From Inonotus obliquus (Eukaryota; Basidiomycota; Agaricomycetes; Hymenochaetales; Hymenochaetaceae): a stretch of DNA of 64,000 nucleotides. The stretch spans positions 4,092,001-4,156,000 of the forward strand of contig JAJHTX010000001.1 of assembly GCA_032164295.1 (NCBI GenBank). Direction: 5' to 3'. A program made the position numbers and the translations under genes. This document shows positions 48,522 through 59,000 of the stretch, piece after piece; the first letter of the stretch is position 1, and each line of letters opens with the position of its first letter. Under the pieces are notes generated by a model. The model saw nothing but the letters and a program-made list of their open reading frames with translations. It was not told the origin of the DNA and made no database searches.

Positions 48522-49474
48522 TAATGTATCTCTCGTCGTTTATCCAAATCACGTTCATTGATGAGTGTGGTGGCATATACAATTTACGATATAACTACAG
48601 TTCTTCAGTGCGCGTCTGCTATATGGTACTTCTTATATCAAAGAATTATGAAGAGAGCTTACATCTTATAATTCTCTTGGGGTGAACTCAAATACGCAGT
48701 AAACTGGAATGGACGATGAGAGGATGAAACACTCGCTGGTACTATTTGCATTTTCGTTCCTTCAATGCAAGTAAGCAAGGTTCCACGACAAGCTTCTGAA
48801 CAAGGCAATTCATATTACCCTCTGCGATTTTATCAACCACCCTGCTGAGGGTACAGTACAATAAAGTAACGCCCATGAATGACGGAATGAGGTAAACATG
48901 CTCAGGCTGGCTGATGTTGAAACTGTGACGGGACTCTTGAAGTCATTTCCGTCTCGCTCTTGACCACGCACACTAGTTCCGATCACGATTCACAAGTCGC
49001 TACAGAATTGAGGTGCCATAGAGATTTCCGAGTCGAGTCGTAGGTTACAGAGTACCAAAACATCCGACTCGACTCGACTCGACTGCCAACACACCAACAT
49101 GTTCGTTCCCTGAGATGTAACACATACCTTGATTTTTCCAGTTTTGACTGGGTTCGTACCATTCAAGACATTCAAACAATCAGACAGGTTGAGATAATCG
49201 CGACTCGGAATCGCGAATTGTATACATAATGATATGACAAGAGGTTCACGCAAGAGCGCTGACTTTCTCTATATCTCTATATCTATATGTATATAACTCG
49301 AGCCGAAAAGCCGAAAAGACGATAGACGACATGAAAATCTGAAAGTCGGGAGGAAAGTCGGGAGGAAAGTTTAAAATCCGCAGTTGGAAGTCGGGAGGAA
49401 AGTTGGAAAGTCAGTGGAGAGACTTACTGCTTGGAAAATGCTGCGTGACTGAAGAAAGAAGAAAGGCGCGGTAC

Positions 49475-49488
49475 GTCACTTTTGTGAC
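49475..49488. repeat. short perfect hairpin GTCAC-TTTT-GTGAC
   Basis: Five-base arms with a TTTT loop, extended imperfectly by GTAC on both sides. The related sequence of unit A (near 42628-42650) has the same core with substitutions (ATCAC, TTTC, GTGAC). It lies just before a pyrimidine-rich, GACTGA-repeating stretch, so it could be a promoter element or an unrelated palindrome. Confidence 0.35.
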
Positions 49489-49694
49489 AGTACGCGACAC
49501 GCACCGAGAAAATAAACGGAGTTGGAAATAAGATCTGCGGTGCGGTGATTCGTTGCTTCTTCCTTCTCACTGCGCACTGCACACTCACCGCACACTCACC
49601 GCACTTCTCACAGTTCCGAGTGACTGAGTGACTGGCTCGGAGTCTCAACTAAAGCTCAGCAATTAATGTTTGTTGTGTTGTGTTCTCCTCTGCC

Positions 49695-49710
49695 TTAACC
49701 CTAACCCCTA
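49695..49710. repeat. short telomere-like motif
   Basis: The stretch TTAACCCTAACCCCTA contains about two units of the CCCTAA telomere-strand repeat. It sits close to the outer edge of duplicated unit B. At this length chance is likely. Confidence 0.3.
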
Positions 49711-49960
49711 TGTATTTCTAAATCGTTTATCGTTTTTTTCTATCGGATCTCTCAAGCTTTGAGCTTGGTTCAGAGTCTAGGCTCGGGCGAGATATTAGTT
49801 GATGAATGATGCCCGATTGCAAGATTGCAAGATGGATAACAGGGAGAAGAGATAGGGAATAAACAAACTCCTCAACTAAGAATAACAGAATGACACGAAC
49901 CGGATAAGAATCGAATCGAATCGAATCGGAGAAAATGCGTTGACTGGACTAGGAATCAGA

Positions 49961-50010
49961 GTTGGCGTTGGCGTTGGCGTTGGCGTTGACGTTGACGTTA
50001 GACGTTAGAC
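49961..50010. repeat. hexa/heptanucleotide minisatellite at the kinase 3' end
   Basis: Four GTTGGC units, two GTTGAC units and two GTTAGAC units in a row. The stop codon of the minus-strand kinase (50007-50005) lies inside the last GTTAGAC unit, so repeat-number change could move the C terminus. GAATC repeats occur just before it (around 49907-49928). Confidence 0.7.
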
Positions 50011-52195
50011 GTTCGATGATACTATCGATGACGTCGTTGACCTCGTCGAGTTACACGAATCCAATTTGCGCAACTTCTCAGGGGAGTTGGCTTCTGATCG
50101 AGATCGAGATCGAGGGAAAGAAGAAGACAAAGACAAAGACGTCATCGACGCAGTAGCAGTAACAGAAAAGTCCGTACTAGTACCGTGACCCTCCGTAAGC
50201 ATAGCAAGACTAATCTGCGACTGCGATGGGCATGGGCACATGTTCATATTATTCCCGAATCCAGCGTCAGCGTCGTACCCCCAGATATGAGAATCGTCCT
50301 CTAGAACGTCCACTCCCCTACTCCGACTCCGACTCCGACTACGACTCCGACTCTTCCGAGCCTCGCAAACCCGGAACCGGTTCATAGCAACGGCGCTATC
50401 GATTGCTATTCTCCATCTCGCACGTGCGAGTTGTCTGCTGTTGTTTCTACTGCTGTTCGTGTTCGTGTTCGTGTTCGTGGTCGGGTTGTTTTGTAAAATG
50501 GGCAGGTTAGATAGTACAGGTTGGATGGGTAGGACGGGAAGGGTAGGAAGGTCAGTTGAAGTGGAAGAACTTTGCGTCGTTGTCGTTGATGGAGTGGTAA
50601 TAGTAGCAGCGACAGCGGTACTGTCGTTCTCCGCCTTCCTCAATTTCTCATCCTCCTCAGTCTCCCTCTCCCTCTTCTCCACTTTCACCTCCCTATCCCC
50701 CTCCCCCTCCCCACCACCAACAATCCAAGCATGCCTCAAAGCCTCCATAGCACTCATCCTCTCCCCCTGATCAACACAAACCAACCCCCTCACAAACGCC
50801 TTCCCATCCCGCGACACATCCTCCCTCCACACTCTCCCTTCGAAATCGAGTTCGCAGCGCAGGATGGCCGTGCGCAGCGTGGCTAGGGAGTGGTTTGGGA
50901 AGGGGAGCGTCCCGGAGAGGATGGCGTGTGTTATTATTCTGGTTGCCAGTGGTTGGTGTGAGTTTTGTGTGAGAGCTGTGGAGGAAAAGCGGAGGAGGGA
51001 GATACGCACCCTACAGCCCACATGTCCAATTTCAATCCGTGTCCTTCTCGAGTGAAGATTTCAGGAGGAGAGTAATCGTACGTCCCTGTATCACAGAATA
51101 CCAACGAATCAGGTGACTGAACATGTCGAGCTCTACAAATATACAGTCATAGTCGCTCAGTACCCATAACGCATTGGAAAAATAAGATGAGGAGGAAAGA
51201 ACTTACGCGCCGAAATCTGCGAGTACGACTTCTGAATTGGGAGCTTTGGTTCGGAAGAGTATGTTCTCCGGTCTGTTGCGTTACGATACCGAAATGATAT
51301 CCAAGGAAAGGAGAAGAGGGAAAAACGCGTGCAAAGGAGAGAACGTCAGAAACACAAGAAACGAAGGGAAAGAAAAATAACGCACTTGAGATCATGATGG
51401 ATGATTCCGATACTATGTAAGTACTCCACGCCGTGCAAGATCGACCTGGTAAGATATTAATTGAGCACTTTGCGCGACGGAATAACGGATGAACGTACCG
51501 AACACATTGCTTGGCATCGACCTCTGTATACCTCCCTCCACGCTGTTTGATACGTTCGTAGAGTTCACCGCCCGCGGCGTACTCGAACGAGATGTAATAA
51601 TTCCTACACGATTCAAAGAATTCGTAGAATTGTAGCTATTTGATATCAGCGCATTAGTTCCGCATTCCGGCCACCAAAAAATCAATATCAATTAGCTCTT
51701 AGATCAATTTCGAATGTAGGATGTAGGATGTAGGAAAATGCGAAAGTGAAAGTGACGTACGACGTTCGTATGATTCAACCGTTTTAGAATGTCCACTTCG
51801 AATAAAACAACGTTCTTGTCGCCTCTTTTTAGGAATGATTTTTTTACAACTTTTAGAGCGACGTCTTGTTTGGGTTTGGGAGGTTTAGGACCTTGACCTT
51901 TGGTGGTTGATTTGTGATGTGGACGCGTTGAGGTTGGCTTGTCGTGGACTCGGAGGTGAGTTGGGTCGTTCCATATCGCGTGCTATTTTCATTCGCACAT
52001 CCATACAAGTCACATGTCAGCACTCAACACAGTACGCAACACGAAGACGAAGCTGACCAAAACCTTGCCAAACGTTCCCTTGCCCACGACACGTTTATAA
52101 ACGTAATTCTTCTTCTTGTCATACGTAGGTGGCTGACTTGATAACGCGTCTCGGAAGTTCTCGATTGAGCGGGAGAGTTTAAGGAGTGCTGGCAT
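50005..52195 (-). CDS. CAMK-like serine/threonine protein kinase
   Basis: Start at the ATG at 52195 (MPALLKLSRSIENFRDAL). The glycine loop is VVGKGTFGKV, after which a poorly conserved insertion precedes DVALKVVKKSFLKRG (subdomain II Lys) and VVLFEVDILKRLNHTNV (helix C Glu). Then come YYISFEYAAGGELYERI and LHGVEYLHSIGIIHHDLK joined to PENILF. The catalytic loop is HHD rather than HRD. DFG is intact (VVLADFGA), followed by DTGTYDYSPPEIF, LKLDMWAVG and ITHAILSGTLPFP. The kinase domain closes near MSAMEALRHAWI. Roughly 270 residues of low-complexity tail follow: Thr/Ser, Asn-Thr repeats and an Arg-Ser dipeptide run. About eight exons. It fits the Ca2+/calmodulin-dependent or Rad53-like CAMK group. 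No FHA domain is visible, and the tail is too low in complexity to show a calmodulin site. Confidence 0.85.
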
Positions 52196-54782
52196 GTTGA
52201 CTATGGAGAGAAAGAGAAAGAGAGGGGAGGATGTGGTATATGTAGTGGCTTGAGTGGAGATGGACGCAAAATACACTCTGTACCATATGTGGGGTACAAA
52301 CATTAAAGCCGAGGGCTGACTGAGTGGCTGTGTTTATTGCCAAGACAATGTAAGTCGGAATTAGGTAATAAGCGAAGAACGGAGATTGCCGATTTCTCAT
52401 TGGTTCATACGATGAGGGTTTTACGCACCGCCATATCCCCGCAAGACACACGACGCACGCGTTTAGACCCGGAGATTATTTGTGGGATGTGAAGATCATC
52501 ATGTGCGAGCGAGGCTCATTCACATTGTTATTTCGTTTGTTTGAACTTTGATGTTCTGTTTCTGGTTGAGGACGGGGTGTGTAGCAACGTCACTGTCACG
52601 TCTCCGTCACCTGTGCTTATGCAATAGATGTCACTCAACCAAAACTATCTCAGTCTTCAGTATCACCGTATCACCGTATCCGTAACACCCACGCCCACAC
52701 CCACGCACGAACAACATGAACACCGACATGATTTACATCCGAATATGCATATGCATGTTCTTGGCAAACTGTTGATAAAAGTTTTTCTTCGGTTCGGTTC
52801 GAGAGCTTCGATTATTTCTTGTTTCGCATTTCTCGTTTCTCGTTTCCCGCTTGTACGCTTGTGTCGCGCGGGCGAGAGTCCCGTGCATCCATTCAAGCCA
52901 AGACCACCACCAAGGCCAACTCTGATACGATACGATGATCTGACATTTTGAACTAGACAATTCGCTGGAAGACGCTAAACCACCAAACGACGAAACGAAA
53001 TCGCCAAGACACCGCACTGGCACGGCTAACAGACTACATACTAGAGACTAACTTATTGCGCTTACGCTTACGCTTATACATGTAGACATAGAAGGAAAGG
53101 CCACAGTTTTGAATTTTATTACCGGTCGGTTACGCTTGTCGCTTTGTATGACATATGGATGCGGGATGATATGAAAGGTCTTGGCAAACCAAACGGTTGA
53201 ACGGTCGAATGGTCAAACAGTCAATGTCATTACTCAACGAGAGTACCGATCGTGGAACGTTGAACATATAGGAGATGGAGATGGGAGATACAAGCCTAGT
53301 GGAAGTGCGGTGAGAACCACACCAGAACTAGGACCACACTAAAATGGGATGGGCGACGAGTGACGAGCTCCGCGAAATTGAAATCGCGAGACTGTTAAAT
53401 TGCCAAATGCGAATCTGTCTTTAGTGTGCACCCGTATCCGTAACCCATGAAAACATAGACACGGTTATAATCTTCATCATCAACCTTCAACCTCCATCGT
53501 TCATCGTACTTAGGATCCTAGTCACACGAAGGAAGGTCACGCATACTACGCTCAAATCAAATCAAGTCGAAAGAACGAGCGAGATAGGATTAACAAACGT
53601 TAGTTTTCTGTGATGGGATTCATTCTTTATTCTTCATTCTTCGTTCTTGATATGCGAAGAGATAACACGGCATGGACCCGGAGGCACGGAGGTGCGGAAG
53701 AACTAAGTAACTGCGGTCCGAGAGCTGAGAGATGCGGTCTGTGGATTGCGGACGACGGATCTAGGCTAGGGGACCACATGTATGCATACGGTTGGTGTTG
53801 GTGTGGTATATACCTGTAGTATATGGTGTACGGTGTACGGTGTATGGTGCATGGTGTGATTGAATTACTTCAGTAAAAAAGATTGGACGAATGATAACAA
53901 GATGCGGAAATAGGAAATAGGAAATAGGATGCAAGATGCGGAATATGGAATATGGGATTTGGAATTCGGAATGGGAGATACGGATTCAGAACAGAATATG
54001 CGATACGGTGATTCGGTGATTCAAAGCAGCGGAAGTAATGCAAGTAGTAGTGGAGGTTAAACGGCTCGTACGAGTCGAGTACGAATAACGAAAGTCGAAA
54101 GTCGAAACCAGACCAGAGACGAATACACCAAAAAGACAAAGACACGCACGCGAACAGTTGGAAGTTGGATGGGACAGAAGCGATTACCGGGATACAGGTC
54201 ACATAACACCGAATAGATATCGGAACTTTCATCGGTTTTGATAGCGAGGAGCGAGGACGACGTTCTACTGTTGTAACGTTACACGTTGCACGCCGCATCT
54301 CCGTACCGCATTGTTGGATATCGTTAGGTGTCGTATCGCCGCATCTCGCATCTCGCATCGTATGGTCTGCCAGTGGACATCACGTCGAATCATATCGTGC
54401 CACGCCCGTCTCGTTCATCTCCGTCTGCAAGTCTGCGATCCCAGCTCGATACCGAAACCGATACTGAATTCGACCTCGAGATCCAGGCTGCTCTGTCGTT
54501 TCCATTTCCCAGTCCCAAGGTTTTTTTAGAAGTCCTTAAGAAAGAAGGAAAATAAAAGAAATAGATCCATCGTCAGCTCAGCTCACCCGAAATCATCGAA
54601 GAATGAAGAATGAAGAATAAGGAGTGAATAAAGACAAGGGAAGAAAAAAAGAAGGAACTTCGTTCACTTCCTCACCATCAACGATCACAACAAGAACGAA
54701 ACACAACGAGAAGAAAAAAAAGTTTTTAGAAAAACCAACTCACCATCCCCTCCCTCCTCCTCGCACTCCACCCAAAACCCCC
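52196..54782. other. gene desert rich in simple repeats
   Basis: No supported gene on either strand over about 2.6 kb. Many short-period repeats are visible: GCTTAC (around 53058-53076), a TGGTGTACGG-like series (53822-53860), GGAAATA (53908-53928) and CACCGTAT (near 52663). Frames of up to about 160 codons (for example 54358-53870, minus) read as low-complexity phenylalanine/serine/tyrosine-rich translation of these repeats. Confidence 0.5.
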
Positions 54783-55076
54783 TCAATCCAACCCAACAGT
54801 CAAAACATCCCCCCACCGCCTAAACACAAAAACACCTCCCACAAAAACCAAAACACTCCCCAAAACACTAACATTCCCCATAAAATACTCAGGCGCAAAC
54901 ACCTCCTCCTTCAAAAACTTCCCTACCACTCCCTCCTCCTTCTCTTTCTCTTGTGAGTGTGAGAGATGACTTTGCTTGTGAGAGGAATCGTGAAGACGAC
55001 TCGGACCAGGGCCTGAGCCGAATGAGGGAGAGATATATGCAGGTCCGGATCCTGGAGGTGCAGATCGACGTGCCAT
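54783..55076 (-). CDS. small one-span membrane protein, Tom6-like candidate
   Basis: Single-exon frame of 97 residues from the ATG at 55076 (MARRSAPPGSGPAYISPSFG). A hydrophilic N-terminal half is followed by VVGKFLKEEVFAPEYFMGNV, one hydrophobic span (VLGSVLVFVGGVFVF) and a short tail (RRWGDVLTVGLD). In fungi, Tom6 of the mitochondrial import complex has the same plan: a charged Phe-Lys-containing segment, one C-terminal span and a short tail. The match is by layout, not by a fixed motif, so other small organelle membrane proteins are possible. The region upstream on this strand ends close to the tRNA gene. Confidence 0.55.
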   Translation of the reverse strand: MARRSAPPGSGPAYISPSFGSGPGPSRLHDSSHKQSHLSHSQEKEKEEGVVGKFLKEEVFAPEYFMGNVSVLGSVLVFVGGVFVFRRWGDVLTVGLD

Positions 55077-55318
55077 TTTTTTTCAGGTCTTGTCTGCGAG
55101 TGAGGAGAGGAAGTAAAGTTCGAGCTCCCCGTTGACGTGTGAATTCGCTTATGGCATTTTACTCTCACGATTTACATTCAGTTAGACATGCTGCTTCACA
55201 AATAATATATGTATTCCGGAAACAAGGCAGGAGAAAAGATAAAATAAAAGCAGCACGTTCACTCGACCACCACTGAATTCTTGCAGAAATGAAAAAAACC
55301 AAGTATGTAGCGTTCAAG

Positions 55319-55409
55319 CTCTCTGGCGGGGAGTCGAACCCCGCTTTCGCGCGCTCGTCACGAAGCGAAACATGACAGGCGCGTGTACTAACCGATATAC
55401 TACCAGAGA
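55319..55409 (-). tRNA. trnD: tRNA-Asp(GTC) with an intron
   Basis: Reading the minus strand, the acceptor arms TCTCTGG and CCAGAGA pair perfectly over 7 bp. The T arm is CGGGG-TTCGACT-CCCCG. The anticodon stem CGCGC/GCGCG encloses the loop CTGTCAT, with GTC as anticodon (Asp). About 18 extra bases (GTTTCGCTTCGTGACGA region) sit next to the anticodon, at the canonical 37/38 intron position. The D arm contains GTAT...GGTTAGTAC. Length about 91 nt including the intron. Confidence 0.9.
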
Positions 55410-56058
55410 TCCCTTCGATGCAGCTTGAACTCATGTTACTAACTGGCTATATTTTCCTTGTTTTTCACCGCAACTCCAGCGGCCCATTGTATAAATCTTA
55501 CAATACGATTATCTGTCAACCAGAGATATCTATACTCTGATTAATTTTACGACCAATTCAAACCACAAGTCAAAGCACACAATATACACATTCATTCGTG
55601 TATGTATACGCACAAAACAAACTACAAAAAATTTACAAGCACCAGAAATGCTATGAATACGAAGAAAATTGTATAGCGTGCAGAATGCGATAAAGAGAAA
55701 TGAAACTATGGAATATTCACGTAACGTAAGATGCAAGGGTGCAAAGGAGAGGAAAGTATGTAGAGAAGGGAAGGGGAAGAGATAGAGAAGGCAAACATCT
55801 CGGAGTTGGAATTCAACGAGGTGAGAAGTGAAAGAATAATTTATCTCATGTGAACCAAATCGATCACAAGGGAGGAAAGAAAGCAATAGAGAAATGATAG
55901 TATACTCGTTTGTTTCGTTTGATCAATCGGGACAAGAAGATGTACAGGCGGACAAAGAGGTCGACAGACAGACGAAGAGGAGGAACACAGCAAGATCCAA
56001 TACGCAACGCAGAACCGGAAAGAAAACAGGAAGACACCAGAGGGACCAAGAAGAGAAG
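55410..56058. other. intergenic, tRNA upstream to SH3-TBC 3' end
   Basis: Roughly 650 nt with only a low-complexity minus-strand frame (55886-55530, rich in Phe/Leu/Ser) and no family pattern. It contains the 3' end region of the SH3-TBC gene. Confidence 0.4.
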
Positions 56059-59000
56059 TTACAGCGGCGCAACACCAGCAGGCGCTGCACGAGGTAACGA
56101 AATGCTTGAAACTAACCTCGGCGCGCCAACACTCGAACCCCTCTGACCCCTCACAGCGCTCTGAGTCTTCGCCCTCATCTCTATCTCCACTTTCGCTCTC
56201 TGCTTTCGGATATCATCATCCTTGACCTTCACAGTCATAACAAGATTCACAAACTCCTCCGGGTCCTCTGGGAGAAGAGAAAGTGTTTCTGGACGGGCAA
56301 GGAAGGCGAGTACGGAAGTGCGGTCGCTCGAAGATTCGATTGCGGTGCGGCAACATGAGAGGATCGCAAGTCCAACGCGGAAGAGGAATGGAGGACCTGC
56401 ACGATTATCAACAAACATTAGTAATAAGATATATGTTATGAGTCGTACCTTCGCAGAGATACAAATCCCAGATCCGATTCACATAATCCTGCGGAAGAGT
56501 CGTGGCAAAAAGTGAGGAGAACCTTTACGTTCAATACGTCATCAGCCAATGCTAGCGTGCAATATGCCCTCTGTCTTACCATGTTCGACAGACTTCTATC
56601 GGAGGGATAGATAGATTCGCAAACAGCTTCTTGGCCAACTGCGGGTGTAACGAGTCGACAGCCCTGGCGAACACCAAAGCGTCGGCATCCATCTGTACGG
56701 ACTTCGGAGAAAAGTACGCTCGGAGATGCATATCCATCATCGATGTGAAGATCCAAAACGCGTCTTCTTCCGGAGATTGGAGTAGCAGATGTCCCGCAAC
56801 CAACGCTAAGCCTGGGACGAAGGGAAAGACACGCATTAGTGGTGACGAGAGGTGCTCAAGAAGGAACAAACTCACTCGTCTGGTACTGAAGATCTGGTAC
56901 CATCGTTAAATAAGTCTGTAACAACCCCACTAACGGACCTTTCGGATCCTGTAAATGTGGATGGTCCGCAAAACATTTCGCAGCATCTCGCTCGATTACC
57001 TCACTCGCCGCAACACGACCTCTCTTTCCGAGCTGACCATATACACCTGGAATGCGCTTCGCCTTGCTGTCCGTAAGATGACTCCATACAAGATACCGTA
57101 CAGACGACGGAACACCCTCAGCAACTAGCCTTCGGACTTTCCTGCTCTTGCGCGCTTGTGATGGAGGCACAGACGTCATCATCTGCATCCACTTTAGCTC
57201 TCTCGTCCGATGCGCAGCAGCGTCGTCGGTTGACTTTCGTGCCTGCGTATGTTGTTGCTCTGTAACCGATTCCGCGACTGTGCTAGGATGAGGCGACAAT
57301 AACGATCGACCTGATCCAGACACAGGACTATCAAGTGTCGAATCTCGTTGCAACGAAGGTCGATCATCTAGAGCTGAATCGTCACTCATAGGCTCTGAAG
57401 AAACGCGTCGCATTGTTGGTCGTATCATCTCGAACTCCGCATCCTGCACCTGCACCGTCTCAGGTTGGTTATCAAAGTCAAACACAGGCGTCGCTGGACC
57501 TGTACTCGGAGAAGGCGTCTGTATATCGATCGACGACTCCTTCGTATTATGCCGCATTCGCAAATGCGATAATGATATTTTTGACTTGACCGAGTTTGAT
57601 CTCTGTACAGGAGATGAAGTCATGGTATTGGGGGGTGGAGAAGTTGCAGAGCGCAATTCGCTATTTGAGGACGTCTGGGATTGTTGAGAAGTCGTCCGCT
57701 CATGCCTTTTACTACTCGGAGACGAAAGTCGACGCAACCGCTGAACCGGTGAAGGACTAGAACTCGTGTTTTGATTAATCGTCGAAGCAGACATCGAGTT
57801 CTGAGACAGCACAGGTTCCTGCACCGAAGTAGCACCAGCAGGACTTCCAACTGGACCCGAATTCCTTCGTATCGGTTGCAACGCAGACCTCGATGGAGCG
57901 GCCAGCGGCGCGTCTTGTCTCTCCCTCCTATCCATTCTAAAATTATCTACAGAAGCCATCTGTCTTACTCCTGGTCTCATAGCTGCAGGAACAACAGGTC
58001 GGCTCCAACCACTGCTACTGCTCGCTTCAGCATCCGAAGAGAAAGGAAACGAAGATTCAGCCTGGTGAGCCGGCGGCAGATGCGTCTGGCTTGCGGAAGA
58101 GTTTATAAACACTTGTCCCAACGGACTTCGTGGGATGCTGTTTCCTCTAGAAATCGGGCTCATCGACGACGTTGGAGCAGAGATCGAGAACAATGACGCA
58201 CGCGGCGTATCCAACACCGCGTTATTTTCTGGTCGGGACAATGGGGATGGAGTATGCATACTTCGTTTCGGAGGAGAAGAACCATTTACAGTAGATTGTC
58301 GAAGTGGATGTCCATTCGATCCGGACCCATTATTAACATTGCTTGATGAAACACCACCACCGGAAGTGCTAGCAGCTTCCTTAAGCGACTGTACACTTGC
58401 CACCCTAATTGGTCTACTTCCCTCTTCCCTCGCCCTCTCTTTTAATACTGGCTTAATGGCGACCTCCCGCGCAAAATCTGAGAATGATCGCGAACGCGGT
58501 CTGGCAGTGCCTACACGGGGAGCAAAATTAGGTCGCAAAAGAGGAGCGTTCGAAGAATTTGAAGTTGTTGAGTTTGAGTTGGCACCAGAAGGGGTAGTAG
58601 GATTGTCGCTCACAGAAGAAAAAGGGAAGGGTGCATGACCGGAAACAGTAGAGGCAGGTCCAGCAGAGCCCACAGGAATAGCAGATTGAACATGAGGAAA
58701 CGCAGAGTGATGTGGAACACTAGTCATCGGGAAGTTCGGTTGGTTCGGAGATGGAGAAGGCGGGTTCGACGCCATGCCCACGCTCTTGCTAAGCGGCGAG
58801 GCACCGGCTGTCGCAGAACGTCTCGGAACGCGCGAGCCGGGCGCAGGAGAATTCGTCCTGCTCACTGGGTCCGGCGGGAATGGCGAAAGCGACCAGACAA
58901 TCGCGACAGGACCATCTGCACTCGCAAGCTCCACAACCGTCTTACCAAAAATCGTCGACCGATGCGGAATGCCTGCGGGCCCAACACGAGATGCAGAAGC

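Larger units (their letters stand above)
42845..49620 (+). repeat. tandem duplication, unit B (NLR gene plus flanks)
   Basis: Second copy of the unit described at 35470-42790, in direct orientation and nearly abutting it. It differs in places: an inverted-repeat segment in the promoter (43210-43269), a possible extra intron in the NACHT exon, and a 5-nt net deletion at the WD40 start. The 3' part (48522-49620) contains no gene. It has four CGACT repeats (49065-49084) and a hairpin near 49475-49488. Confidence 0.8.

Noticed and set aside
53870..54358. A 162-codon minus-strand frame in the gene desert.
   Set aside because: It translates short tandem repeats into low-complexity sequence; no start context, domain or splice support.
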